This document shows, one piece after another, positions 34,288-44,600 of a stretch of 64,000 nt of DNA. The DNA comes from G013214665 sp964649815 (GTDB taxonomy: Bacteria > Pseudomonadota > Alphaproteobacteria > Rhodobacterales > Rhodobacteraceae): the NCBI GenBank assembly GCA_964649815.1, contig CAZYQC010000002.1, positions 1 through 64,000 of the forward strand, given 5' to 3'. How positions within the stretch are numbered: position 1 is the first letter of the stretch; every line of letters begins with the position of its first letter. The translations under genes were made by a program, and so were the position numbers. The notes beneath the pieces are model-generated. The model did not search any database. It saw nothing but the letters and a program-made list of their open reading frames with translations, and was not told where the DNA came from.

Positions 34288-35670
34288 GTGTCGATAGATT
34301 TCAAAAGACTGGCGACGGCAGGTGCCGTGTGGCTGTTGTGTGCAACGGTCGCACAGGCCGACAGCTTGAAAGCCGCCGTGCGCGACGCGCTGACGTCGAA
34401 CCCCAGTCTGCGCGCCGCTGATGCAAACTATCGCGCGACCATCTACGACTTGATCGCCGAAGAAGGCGGATTCCAACCAGAGTTGCGCCTGACCGGCAGC
34501 GTCAAGAACGAATACGTGGACGATCCCAACGGATTGTCGGTGTCCGACAACGCGAACGCAAAGATCGCCTCTGAAATCGGGCTGGTTGCGACCCTGCCTC
34601 TTTACGACGGGTATCGTCGTCAAAACCAAGTTTATGCAGCGGCCGCGCGGGTGGATCAAAGCGCGCTCGACCTGTTAGATGCCTCAGAAACAATGGCTCT
34701 GGCGGTCACCGAGCAATACATCGGATTGGCACGCCAGACTGCGCTGCTTCAGGAAGTGCGACGCAACATCGACAGATTGCAAACGATCGCAAGCCAGGCA
34801 CGCCAATTGGTTGACGGCGGGCGCTTGCCGGCCAGCGACTTGGTGCAGATCGAAGCCTCCATTTTTTCAGCCCGCGCCACCAAAGCCGATATTGAACGTA
34901 GGCTGAGCGACTCGCTGGTGCGCTTTCGGTCTCTGGTCGGACGCAACCCGGGTCACAGCTATGCATTCCCAAAGGTCGTCCAACCTCCGGCGTCCCATGA
35001 CGGCTATGTGAATTCAGCGGTGCGCAACAGCTACCGCGTGCAAAAAGCCAGCTCTCAGATTGATGTCGCCGGGTTCGAGCAAGGCATTGCCAATTCGCAA
35101 TATCAGCCGCAGCTGTCCCTGAACGCGGGCGTATCCGCCGGCAGCAATTTGGATGGCTCTTCGGGTGACGAAACCCGCGCGTTCATCGGCGTTGACCTGT
35201 CTTGGACCCTCTACAACGGGCGCAGAACCGGACAAATGGCGGCCCTGTCAGAGCGCAAGAACGAAGCACTTTATTCGCGCATGGCGGCGATCCGCGATGT
35301 TGAACGCCTCGCCTCGTCTGCGTGGCATACTTTCCAGATCACCGCCGTCCGCAACAGCGTTTTGCAATCCGAAGTCCGCTCGTACACCCAATTGGTGCGC
35401 AGCTATGGTGACGAGTTCAACAGCGCCACGAGGAGCGTTTTGGACCTGCTGGTTGCAGAGAACCGCCTGTTCAATGCGCGATTTGAACAAATCAATAATC
35501 AAGCGCTGCTCGCGTTTTCGGGCTACAACGCGCTGGCCGCCCAAAGCCGTCTCGCGAAACATTTTGGCGTTAAGCAAAGTTCGCGCGTTTTGAACGAGCG
35601 GTTGACCCCCCGCAACGGTGAAGAACCACGTGTCGTCATTCAACGAGGCAAGGTTCTCATTCAAGAATGA
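34288..35670 (+). CDS. tolC: TolC-family outer-membrane channel
   Basis: This is the outer-membrane duct of a type I secretion system. The ~460-residue product has a signal peptide (ending TVAQA), then two TolC repeats with long coiled-coil helices. Typical TolC stretches are LPLYDGYRRQNQVYAAAARVDQS and LSWTLYNGRRTGQMAALSERK. GTG 34288, with GAAGG upstream, begins the signal peptide. A GTG at 34210 would add 26 residues. It overlaps the ABC exporter gene by 4 bp, which makes an exporter operon. Confidence 0.92.
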   Translation: MSIDFKRLATAGAVWLLCATVAQADSLKAAVRDALTSNPSLRAADANYRATIYDLIAEEGGFQPELRLTGSVKNEYVDDPNGLSVSDNANAKIASEIGLVATLPLYDGYRRQNQVYAAAARVDQSALDLLDASETMALAVTEQYIGLARQTALLQEVRRNIDRLQTIASQARQLVDGGRLPASDLVQIEASIFSARATKADIERRLSDSLVRFRSLVGRNPGHSYAFPKVVQPPASHDGYVNSAVRNSYRVQKASSQIDVAGFEQGIANSQYQPQLSLNAGVSAGSNLDGSSGDETRAFIGVDLSWTLYNGRRTGQMAALSERKNEALYSRMAAIRDVERLASSAWHTFQITAVRNSVLQSEVRSYTQLVRSYGDEFNSATRSVLDLLVAENRLFNARFEQINNQALLAFSGYNALAAQSRLAKHFGVKQSSRVLNERLTPRNGEEPRVVIQRGKVLIQE

Positions 35671-37859
35671 CCGGCGCCCCCGGCATTGGACTCGCGACTT
35701 TGGCGCCAGAACCGGCGGACCAAAGTGACCCCACGACACCGTCTGATCTTGTGATTGTCGCTTGGTGTGCGGCGCATTTTGGCGCGCCTTTTTCCGAGAT
35801 TGGCGTGCGCAGCCGCCTTCCTGCAGAGGCCGATTTGAACGACCCTGATATGCTGGGGCAAGCGATGGCGGCCGTCGGCCTAAAGTCGGTGCAGACGCAT
35901 TCTTCTTTGGCAAAGGTTGATCCAATCGTCTTGCCCTGCATCGTTTTTCTGACCGACGGCGCACCCCTCTTGATCACCAAACTGGATCAGCGTCTTGGCA
36001 CCGTCGAATGGCGCGATCCCGCGAAATCCGACGGCCCAGAGACCGGCCGGATTGGTGCCTTGTCACGCCGCCTCAAACGCGGGGCGATGTTGATCGCACC
36101 CGATGACGGGCTCGAAGGCATGGACCCTGACACCAGTGCGGCCCGGGCAGGTGGGCATTGGTTTTGGGCGCCGGTCAAAGCGCATTGGGGATCTTGGACC
36201 CAAGTCTTGATCGCCTCGCTTATGTTGAACCTGTTGGCTTTGGCACTGCCCCTCTTCATCATGAACGTCTATGACAAGGTTATCCCAAACCTGTCTTTCG
36301 TGACACTTTGGACATTGGCGCTTGGCGTAGGCTTGGCGGTCGGCGGCGACCTCGTTTTGCGCACGCTTCGCTTGTCTATCGTCGAAACCTTGGGACAGCG
36401 CATTGATCTCAAAGTTGGCTCGACAATCTATCGTCACGCCTTGGATCTGGGACTAATCGAACGACCAGGCGGCGCGGCAGGTTTAGCGGCGCGTATTCGA
36501 GATTACGAAACGGTGCGGGACTTTTTCGCCTCGTCCACGTTTGTTGCTTTCTTTGACTTGCTGTTCATCGTTATTTTCCTTGGCGTTCTATATGCCATCG
36601 TCGGCCCCCTGGCCCTTTTGCCGACGGCAGCCATTCCAGTCGTTTTGATTATCGCGCTGATCTCTCGCGCTGCGATCGGTCGCACGGCGGAACAGGCCGT
36701 GCGCCTGTCGTCGGATCGCCAAACCGTGTTGATGGAATCGCTACACGGAGTGGAAACCATCAAAACATTGAACGCCGAACCCTTAATGCAGCGTGCTTGG
36801 GAAACGGCGATTGCCGCCACGGCCCGCGTGACAGGGCGCGCACGGTTTTGGGCGAACTTTGCGACGAACACCACCATCTTCCTGCAGCAAGCCGTGAGCG
36901 TTGGCATCATCGTTTGGGGCGTTTTCCTGATATTTGATGGGACCATCACCATCGGTGCTTTGATCGCGGCCAGTATCCTCTCTAGCCGAGCGATGGCGCC
37001 GCTTTCGGCGATTTCGCAGGCAACGTTTCGGCTGCAATACATCGTCAAATCCATCCGCGCATTGAATGCCGTGATGGACATGAACGTCGAACGTCCCCCG
37101 GTGCTGAGGTCTGCGCTTGCGGTTAAACAAGCGTCGCTTGAGCTTGTCGATGTCACGTACACATACCCTGACGTAGAGGTGCCTGCGCTTAACGCAATTT
37201 CTTTGTCGATTTCACCAGGCGAGAACGTCGCCCTCTTGGGGCGCGTCGGTTCAGGCAAGACGACGCTCGGCAAGGTCATCAGCGGTTTGATCCAACCTCA
37301 GACCGGCGTCGTTCGAATTGATGGCTTTGGCCTTAATCAATACGATCGTTCAGAGCTGCGTGAGGGGATCGGCTATCTGCCCCAGCGCTGTGACCTGTTT
37401 ACCGGTACGCTGCGCGAGAACCTGATGATGGGTGCGCTGGATGCCGACCAGCAACGGATCGAAGCCGCGCTGTACTACTCTGGCCTGGATGAGTTTGTCG
37501 CGTCCAATTCCGCAGGTCTAGACATGGAAATTCGCGAAAACGGCAGCCGGTTGTCCGGTGGGCAGGCTCAGGCCCTGGCTCTCGCGCGGGTTCTGCTCAA
37601 ATCCCCAAAGCTTCTCTTTCTGGACGAGCCGACAAACGCGATGGATCAAGAGATGGAGCGTCGGGTGACAGCCCGCCTTAAGGAACTCAATGACGGTGGC
37701 ACGACGTTGATCTTATGCACCCACCGGCAGTCTTTGGCCGCTATCGCCGGGCGTTTTGTCATTTTGGACAAAGGCCGCAAAATCCTTGACGGCACACAAG
37801 AGGCGGTGATGGAGCGCTTGCAGTCTGGCGTAAAAACAACCCCATCGGGAGCGTCTTGA
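35667..37859 (+). CDS. Type I secretion ABC exporter (LapB/PrtD-like, C39-like N-terminus)
   Basis: This is the inner-membrane pump of the type I system. The 730 residues comprise an N-terminal C39-like domain (about 25-130), a six-helix membrane domain (about 175-460) and an ATPase domain with Walker A GRVGSGKTT (about 525), signature LSGGQ and Walker B LLFLDEPTNAMD. The C39-like region lacks the catalytic cysteine motif of true peptidases. It is more like the non-cleaving domain of LapB/HlyB that binds substrates. Likely cargo are the RTX protease-like protein upstream and the giant adhesin. It overlaps tolC by 4 bp and precedes the adaptor gene by 1 bp. Confidence 0.93.
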   Translation: MTGAPGIGLATLAPEPADQSDPTTPSDLVIVAWCAAHFGAPFSEIGVRSRLPAEADLNDPDMLGQAMAAVGLKSVQTHSSLAKVDPIVLPCIVFLTDGAPLLITKLDQRLGTVEWRDPAKSDGPETGRIGALSRRLKRGAMLIAPDDGLEGMDPDTSAARAGGHWFWAPVKAHWGSWTQVLIASLMLNLLALALPLFIMNVYDKVIPNLSFVTLWTLALGVGLAVGGDLVLRTLRLSIVETLGQRIDLKVGSTIYRHALDLGLIERPGGAAGLAARIRDYETVRDFFASSTFVAFFDLLFIVIFLGVLYAIVGPLALLPTAAIPVVLIIALISRAAIGRTAEQAVRLSSDRQTVLMESLHGVETIKTLNAEPLMQRAWETAIAATARVTGRARFWANFATNTTIFLQQAVSVGIIVWGVFLIFDGTITIGALIAASILSSRAMAPLSAISQATFRLQYIVKSIRALNAVMDMNVERPPVLRSALAVKQASLELVDVTYTYPDVEVPALNAISLSISPGENVALLGRVGSGKTTLGKVISGLIQPQTGVVRIDGFGLNQYDRSELREGIGYLPQRCDLFTGTLRENLMMGALDADQQRIEAALYYSGLDEFVASNSAGLDMEIRENGSRLSGGQAQALALARVLLKSPKLLFLDEPTNAMDQEMERRVTARLKELNDGGTTLILCTHRQSLAAIAGRFVILDKGRKILDGTQEAVMERLQSGVKTTPSGAS

Positions 37860-37860
37860 T

Positions 37861-39183
37861 ATGTTCGGTCGCGCCATCGAGGAAGGTTTCGTCAACAATG
37901 TCAGTGCGGCCACGCAAAGCCGCCTCTATCGAAACAGGTGGCAGCCCCTGGCCGCAATTGCCGCGATCATCGGCGGCTTTATCATTTGGGCGAGCATCTT
38001 TGAAATCGAAGAAGTGACCCGCGGAACCGGACGGGTCATCCCATCAAGCAACATCCAGGTCGTTCAAAGCCTCGAAGGGGGCATTGTCCGCGATATTCAG
38101 ATCAAAGAGGGCGCCGAGGTCTCTGCCGGTGACGTGCTGATGCAAATCGATGCGACAAGCTTTCTGTCCAGAGAAGGCGAGTTGCGCGAACAAGAGACAG
38201 CACTTTTGGCAGAACGCGCGCGCCTAGAGGCAGAGGCGCAATTCGCCGATGAACTCGCCTATGATCCGGTGTTTGCCACAGATCACCCGCTGGCCACCGC
38301 GGCAGAAATCCAGGTTTTCAATTCCCGCAGAGAACAAATCGCCACCGAGCTTTCTGTTTTGGACAAAAACCTTGCCCAACGCCAAAGTGAGCTTGCCGAG
38401 CTTGAAGCACAGCAAACCATGCGCGAGGCGATGATTGCGCCATTGCGGGAAGAGCAAGCTCTGATTTCCGATCTTGCGGCGCGCAACGCGGTTCCAAGGA
38501 TAGAACTGCTTCGGCTGAATTCGCGACTTGCCGAGCTGGAGGGCGAATTTTCCGTTGGCGACGCGGCAGCGGCACGGCTCGAGGCCGCGATCGAGCAGGC
38601 CCGCGCGGAAATCACGGCGGCCCGGTCTTCATATGTGCTCTCGGCCCGTCAGCGGCTGGCCCGCTTGCAAGTTGAATTGGCAGTCCTGCAAGAATCGCTC
38701 AAGGCGGCAGAAGATCGCGTGCAACGCACGCAACTCAGGGCGCCGGTCAATGGCACGGTCAACCGGCTTTATGTCACGACAGATGGCGCCGTCGTGCAGC
38801 CCGGCGCGCCAGTGGCAGAAATTGTCCCAAGCGATGATGGTCTTTTGATCGAAGCTGACATCCAACCGAGCGACGTTGCATTCATCGCCCCAGGCGACCA
38901 AGTGGCGGTGAAAATCACGGCGTATGATTACCTGATCTACGGCGCGCTAGAAGGCGAAGTGGAACGCATTGGCGCGGATACGATTACGGACCGGGATGGC
39001 CGTGCCTTTTTTCGCGTCATCGTCCGAACCGAAAAGAACTATGTCGGCAGTGACGAAAGCCCGCTTCCCATTTCGCCCGGCATGATCGCCGCGTTGGACA
39101 TTCAGACGGGCCAGAAAACTGTGATGGATTATCTGCTCAAACCGATCCGGCGGGCCCAGTCCGAAGCGTTGAGAGAAAAGTAA
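37861..39183 (+). CDS. HlyD-family type I secretion adaptor
   Basis: This periplasmic adaptor joins the ABC pump to TolC. The 440-residue product has one membrane helix (about residues 27-46), a lipoyl-like half motif (VQSLEGGIVRDIQIKEGAEV), a long coiled coil (about 95-270) and a C-terminal beta domain (LRAPVNGTVNRLYVTTDGAVVQPGAPV in part). It is the third gene of the tolC-ABC-HlyD exporter operon. It ends 5 bp before the stop of the convergent cyclase gene. Confidence 0.94.
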   Translation: MFGRAIEEGFVNNVSAATQSRLYRNRWQPLAAIAAIIGGFIIWASIFEIEEVTRGTGRVIPSSNIQVVQSLEGGIVRDIQIKEGAEVSAGDVLMQIDATSFLSREGELREQETALLAERARLEAEAQFADELAYDPVFATDHPLATAAEIQVFNSRREQIATELSVLDKNLAQRQSELAELEAQQTMREAMIAPLREEQALISDLAARNAVPRIELLRLNSRLAELEGEFSVGDAAAARLEAAIEQARAEITAARSSYVLSARQRLARLQVELAVLQESLKAAEDRVQRTQLRAPVNGTVNRLYVTTDGAVVQPGAPVAEIVPSDDGLLIEADIQPSDVAFIAPGDQVAVKITAYDYLIYGALEGEVERIGADTITDRDGRAFFRVIVRTEKNYVGSDESPLPISPGMIAALDIQTGQKTVMDYLLKPIRRAQSEALREK

Positions 39184-39188
39184 GCGGC

Positions 39189-41396
39189 CTATTTTGAAGT
39201 CGCGACGTAAACGCCATCCCAATCTGGATCCGGCGGATTTGCGACAAAGTCCTCTATCCTTTCGCGGTACATCGCCAGATAGCCGTCTATCTCCAGGCCT
39301 AACTCTTCTGCCGACGCTCCCACGGCCTCCAACGACTGCGTCGCGCCACCCCAATCCTGCGCGCGATAGGCATCTATCAAAGCTGCGTTCGCACTGCGCA
39401 GCGTTTCAAAGGCCCCGGCGCCGCGCATCTTGGTATCGCCCAATAGGGCAAAGATTTGCTCGGGCAGGTCTTTTCCTTTCACCTTAATCAGGTCGAGCTC
39501 GATCACGGCGAACTCATCTTCAACAGCCTCTTTTGTGCTGCTCCCGATGATGATGTTGACGCCATAGCTTTTTGTTTGACCTTCCAAGCGCGACGCAAGG
39601 TTCACGCTGTCGCCCAACGCGCTGTAGTCAAAGCGCTTGTCACTGCCCATGTTTCCGACGACGCATTCGCCGGTGTTAATTCCCAATCCAATGTCGATTG
39701 TGAATTTCGGTGCGTCAGGGTCGGCGGCCAAGGTTTTGTTCAGCGCGGCGACATCCTCCAGCATTTGCAACGCACTGGCCGAGGCCTTTTTCGCATGCTC
39801 TGGCGTATCAAGCGGGGCATTCCAGAACGCCATGATGGCGTCCCCCATGTATTTGTCGATGGTCCCACCGTGATCCATGATCGCATCGGACATGATCGTC
39901 AAAAACCGATTCATCAAACTAGTAAGCCCTGCCGGATCGTCCTTGAACGCTTCTGAAATGGTGGTGAAGCCGCGGACATCGGTGAACAAAATCGAAAGGT
40001 CCCTCTTCTCGCCGCCCAGTTGGAGGCGATCGGGGTCTTCTGCCAGTTGAGAGACAAGATCGGGCGACACATACTGCCCAAAGGCGCCTCTGATTTGCTG
40101 GCGCTTGGCCTCTTCTTGGAAATAATTGATCGAGGACATCAACATCGATGACAGAACAATCGCGATGACGGGAAATGTGGGGTCCAACATTTGCCGTTCA
40201 TTGACGTAAAGGTAATACGAGGCCCCAACGCTTCCCCCGATGAAAACGGCTGTGACCAGAAATAGGTATCGGGCCGGCATAGCGGGGGCGAGCAGGATAA
40301 TGAGGATCGACAGAACCGCGATCAACGCCAACTCTGCCCCGATGGCATAGTTGGGCCTCACCAAGAGCGAATTGCCCAAAATGTTTTCAAGAACCTGAGC
40401 GTGGATTTCCACACCCGCCATCGGCACGCCAAGAGGTGTCGCGCGGAAATCCTCGAGCCCGATGGCCGAGGTTCCAACCAAGACCAGATGCCCTGCCAAC
40501 CGGTTGGGCGCCATTCTGCCCTGGATCAGATCAGCCGCCGAGACATAGCGATTGGGATCGTGCGGCGAAAAGTTGTTCCAGACGGTTCCGTCGGGTGCCG
40601 TTTGAATAAGCTGGCGTGCAACGACAACGCCATCGACGCCAGCTTCGTTGGATCGAATGGCAAAAGCTTGCCCGCCTGTTGCGACCCGCAGCAGTTCAAT
40701 CGAGAGGCCAAGCCGATAGACGCCTTCCGCAGACATGACGATAGGAACCCGTCGAAAGACGCCATCCGGGTCTGGCAGCACCGAGAACATCCCACGCCCC
40801 GCAGCCGCGTCTTCGAGTTGCGGCAGGTTTTCAACGAGGTCCGGAAACCGAATGAGAAACGGATCAGGTTTCGCCCCCATCACAGCATGTGGAACCGCGC
40901 GCGGCGGCGGGTCCGTTTGTTCCAACGATCCCGATCGAATGCTTGTTTGGCCCACAACAACACGGCTGCGCTGAAAGGTTTGGGCCAAAACATCATCGTT
41001 CGACGGAAGGGCCGACAGTTGGTCGCGCACTGGTTGTGGAAGTGCGGGGTTGTCCGCAGCAATTTGCGCAGGCGACAGGCGGTCTGGCTCACTGAAAACG
41101 ATGTCGAAGGCCAATGCGACCGCCCCTGCCTGCATTGCCTTGGTCGTCATTTCGGCGATCTTCGTCCGTGGCCAAGGCCACTGGCCGATTTCTTCAAGGC
41201 TCGCGTCGTCTACATCCAGAATGACAACCGGCGCAGGCTGGGCATCACGCGGATGCATTTGCTGATAGGCGTCGAAAGCCTGCAGGCGCAAACGCTCAAC
41301 AAAAATCGGATCAGCGACGCGGATGACCAGCAGCAAAGCAAGCAGACCAAGCCCCGCAAAACGCCCCCAACCAACCTTGCGCATGAGCCATTTCAT
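39189..41396 (-). CDS. CHASE2-domain class III adenylate cyclase
   Basis: The protein is predicted to make cAMP in response to a periplasmic signal. The 735-residue product has an N-terminal membrane helix, a CHASE2 sensor domain (about 30-330; VVILDVDDASLEEIGQWPWPR), three membrane helices (about 335-420) and a class III cyclase domain (about 465-640). Metal ligands D473 (FTDVRGFT) and D519 (MGDAIMAFW), base-selecting K515 and the D before YSALGDS, and transition-state NLASR are all present. The K/D pair indicates ATP rather than GTP. It is divergent from the giant FecR-adhesin gene, and FecR and CHASE2-cyclase genes are known neighbours in other genomes. Confidence 0.93.
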   Translation of the reverse strand: MKWLMRKVGWGRFAGLGLLALLLVIRVADPIFVERLRLQAFDAYQQMHPRDAQPAPVVILDVDDASLEEIGQWPWPRTKIAEMTTKAMQAGAVALAFDIVFSEPDRLSPAQIAADNPALPQPVRDQLSALPSNDDVLAQTFQRSRVVVGQTSIRSGSLEQTDPPPRAVPHAVMGAKPDPFLIRFPDLVENLPQLEDAAAGRGMFSVLPDPDGVFRRVPIVMSAEGVYRLGLSIELLRVATGGQAFAIRSNEAGVDGVVVARQLIQTAPDGTVWNNFSPHDPNRYVSAADLIQGRMAPNRLAGHLVLVGTSAIGLEDFRATPLGVPMAGVEIHAQVLENILGNSLLVRPNYAIGAELALIAVLSILIILLAPAMPARYLFLVTAVFIGGSVGASYYLYVNERQMLDPTFPVIAIVLSSMLMSSINYFQEEAKRQQIRGAFGQYVSPDLVSQLAEDPDRLQLGGEKRDLSILFTDVRGFTTISEAFKDDPAGLTSLMNRFLTIMSDAIMDHGGTIDKYMGDAIMAFWNAPLDTPEHAKKASASALQMLEDVAALNKTLAADPDAPKFTIDIGLGINTGECVVGNMGSDKRFDYSALGDSVNLASRLEGQTKSYGVNIIIGSSTKEAVEDEFAVIELDLIKVKGKDLPEQIFALLGDTKMRGAGAFETLRSANAALIDAYRAQDWGGATQSLEAVGASAEELGLEIDGYLAMYRERIEDFVANPPDPDWDGVYVATSK

Positions 41397-41689
41397 TCCG
41401 GTACCGTCCTCTTTTTTCTGAGGAATTTCAGTACCGAATCGTTAACGACCGCCGCGAAAACCCCAACTTTTCTGAACTTGAGGGTTCAGAAACTTGTCTG
41501 CCAGAGCAAGAGAATTTTGGAGGATTGTTTCCGAAACTACCGGATTCCCTGACTGTTTGCGTGCACTGTGCGCTGATACACAAAAATATGGTGCTGCCAG
41601 GCGCTAATGTGGCCAATTTCACTGATCCGGGCCCAACGGCGTGATATACCATTAACGTTCGTAAATATTTTTTTAGGGGGGGCATCCCC
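41397..41689. other. Divergent promoter region, cyclase/adhesin
   Basis: This 293-bp region contains the palindrome above and an AT-rich segment (41656-41675). A run of seven G (41676-41682) is the likely ribosome-binding site of the adhesin gene. CCCC immediately before the ATG could fold onto the G run. No confident -35/-10 pair was assigned. Confidence 0.5.
41469..41492. promoter_or_regulatory. Perfect palindrome between the cyclase and adhesin genes
   Basis: TTTCTGAAC and GTTCAGAAA are perfect 9-bp arms (41469-41477 and 41484-41492) around a 6-bp spacer. They lie in the shared intergenic region about 70 bp upstream of the cyclase and 200 bp upstream of the adhesin. No T tract follows, so an operator for a dimeric regulator is more likely than a terminator. 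It does not match a CRP or CtrA site. Confidence 0.5.
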
Positions 41690-41692
41690 ATG
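41675..41692 (+). promoter_or_regulatory. Ribosome-binding site hairpin of the adhesin gene
   Basis: AGGGGGGG is followed by CATCCCC and the ATG. Four G (41679-41682) can pair with CCCC (41686-41689) across CAT, hiding the Shine-Dalgarno sequence next to the start codon. The seven-G tract is an unusually strong site. Confidence 0.45.
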
Positions 41693-44600
41693 CTGCGAGA
41701 ATTTGAAAAGGGCTTAATTCAAACGTCTTCCATTGAGCTGCCAGTTGTGGACGGCAACCCAGTTCAGCTGCCGGAAGGTGTCATGCCTTTTGATGCAACG
41801 TTTGCGCGGGACGGCGCGGACCTTGTGTTGACAGATTCCAATGGTCAAACCTTGATCATTTCTGACTTTTTTACCTTTCCTGTTTCACCTGATTTGATTG
41901 CATCCAACGGCGCCGTATTGAAAGGCGACCTGGCTGCGCGTTTGGCGGGCAGCAGCCTTGAGGCGCAATTTGCGCAGTCAGGCAACTTGCAAGCTCTGAA
42001 CGCGATCGGGCAAGTCGAAACACTTGACGGCTCTGCCGCAGTGACCCGCGTCGACGGGTCCGTGGTTCCCCTGACAGTAGAAACCAAGATCTTTCAAAAC
42101 GACCTGATTGAAACAGCAGCCGACGGCAAAGTGTCGGTTGTCTTTGCTGACGGCACGATTTTCACCCTGGCCGAAGCGTCACGGATGGTGATCGACGAAT
42201 TCGTTTATTCGGTAGACGGCTCTGACAACAAAGGCGGTTTCAACCTCATCACCGGTGGCTTTGTCTTTATCGCGGGCCAAGTCGCCAAAACCGGCGATAT
42301 GGAGGTGGGGACCCCCACTGCAACAATGGGGATCAGAGGCACCACCGTACAGGTGCAGATCGGTCTCTTTGACGGCATCTCAAAAGTGACGGTTGCGTTG
42401 AACCAAGACCCTGACGGGACAACGGGTCGAATTGATCTCTTTGACCTGAACGGAGAGTTCATTGCGACCATTACCGCGACGGACACCAAGTGGATCATCT
42501 CTCCGATCGAAGGAGAGACGCGCGAATTGGATCGCACCGAAGATGATTTTGCGGCGGATTCTATTCTGATCGCTGATGCTTTGGCTGCGTATGACTCTGT
42601 TATTCGCCGTGTTCAGTCCGGGGAAGAGGTGGTCGATTTCGGCGATGCCAGCTCTGAAGACGCGCCACCTCCGCCAGAGCCAGAAAACCCCAACCCTCTC
42701 GAAGATCCTCAGCAAAACTTTGACGAGGATGAGGGGACAACCGATACCGGCGACGGAGACGATACGACCGACGGGGCCGGTGGAACGATTGCGCCAGAAG
42801 AACAAGGCTCTGGCAGCACTGAGACCGAGACCGAAGAAGAAATTGATAACATCCGCGGTGACGCGGCCCCGGACGCACAGAACATCGTGGTCACGGGTAT
42901 CGAAGATGACGACACGCAGAACGTAGAAGGCCAGGCAGCCGCGGAAAGCAATGATCCAGAGGCCGAGCTGACCTTTGCTCTGGAAACAGAACCGGACAAC
43001 GGCACTGCGACGGTGAACCCGGATGGGACATTTGAATACGTCCCGGACCCAGATTTTGCCGGGACCGATACCTTTACCTATTCGGTGAGCGACGGCGAAG
43101 GCAATTCAGACATCGGCACCGTCACAGTCGAAATTGCAGGCGTCAACGACGCGCCTGTTGGCGGCGAAGTCGACGTGGCGCTGCCTGAAGACAATGCCTT
43201 TCTTGGCAGCTTGGTCGCTTCTGACGCCGACGATGATCCAATCGCATTTTCGCTTGCGAATGCCCCTGCCAACGGCAGCGTCGTTGTGCAGGACGACGGC
43301 ATTTTCCAGTACACGCCCGACGCAGATTTCGAAGGCACCGACACGTTCACGTATCAGGTGACTGACACATCCGGCGAACAGGGCACCGGAACTGTCACCG
43401 TTACGATCGAACGCTCCGAAGACGTGCCAGAGGTCAACTTTGAGCTTTCGGTGTTGGAAGGATCCATACCTGCATCCGAAACAGCGCCCAGCGCTGCGTT
43501 TTCAATCGCGGCGGCGGAAGATGACGAAGGCGAATCCGCGGCTGGCAGCATCCTGCTCTACGACCCAGATACAGGTGAGACGTTTACCACAACGGTCGAC
43601 ATGCAAGGCGACGACGCCCCGGTTGGAACGTTCACCTTGTCACCGGCCCAGGCCGGGGCGGAATTTGGCGAGCACGTGATCGCTTGGACGTACGAAATCG
43701 GCCGCGATACATATGACGCCCTGCCTGAAGGTTTCTCGGCGACCGAGCTTTATGACGTTTTGATCGAAGACAGTACGGGCCGCACGGACACCGTCACGAT
43801 CACCGTCGAGATCTTGGGCATCAACGATGACCCAACAGCGGTCGACGATTCAGCGACAACTGCAGAAGACACAGCCATTACTGTCAATGTCCTTGCCAAT
43901 GACTCGGATGTTGACGGCAATCCGATCACCGTCTTGACCTTCAAAGACGGAGCCAACGGAACTGTCACCGACCTTGGGAATGGCGAGCTTGAGTACACAC
44001 CAAACGCCGATTTCAATGGCACCGACACGTTCACCTATACGATCGACGATGGCGTGGCTGGCGAAACAAACGGCACAGCAACGGCAACGGTTACCGTTGT
44101 TGTAACGGCCGAAAACGATCCCCCAGTCGCCGAGCCTGATGCGGAGACAACGCCCGAAGACACCAATATTCAGATCAATCTGTTGGCCAATGACAGCGAT
44201 GTCGAGGGCGACACGCTTACCGTGATTTCTGTCTCTAACGGATCCAACGGGTCAGTGACCCAAGTTGGCGGCATCGCGACGTACCAACCGAACCAGGATT
44301 TTACCGGAACAGACAGTTTCACCTATCAGGTCTCAGATGGCCAAGGCGGCACCTCAACTGGAACGGTTACGGTTACAGTTGACCCCGTGAACGACGCGCC
44401 AGTTGCCGTTCCTGATGCCGTTCTCACACCCGAAGACACATCCGTGGACATCGATGTTCGGGCCAATGACTTTGACGTCGAAAGCCCCAACCTGGATTTG
44501 GTGAGCTTCACCCAGCCTGAAAACGGCGTCGTCACTGAAAATCAGGACGGCACTCTGAACTATGCGCCGGATGAGAACTTCAACGGCGTAGACACGTTCC

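Noticed and set aside
40401..41552. Open frame of 383 codons antisense to the cyclase
   Set aside because: It overlaps the CHASE2 coding region and promoter gap and is rich in Arg/Cys, as expected of an antisense shadow.
42100..42130. LapG-type cleavage site (TAAG or PAAG) in the adhesin N-terminus
   Set aside because: The nearest match is ETAADGK, which lacks the glycine directly after the two alanines. No LapD/LapG genes are nearby.
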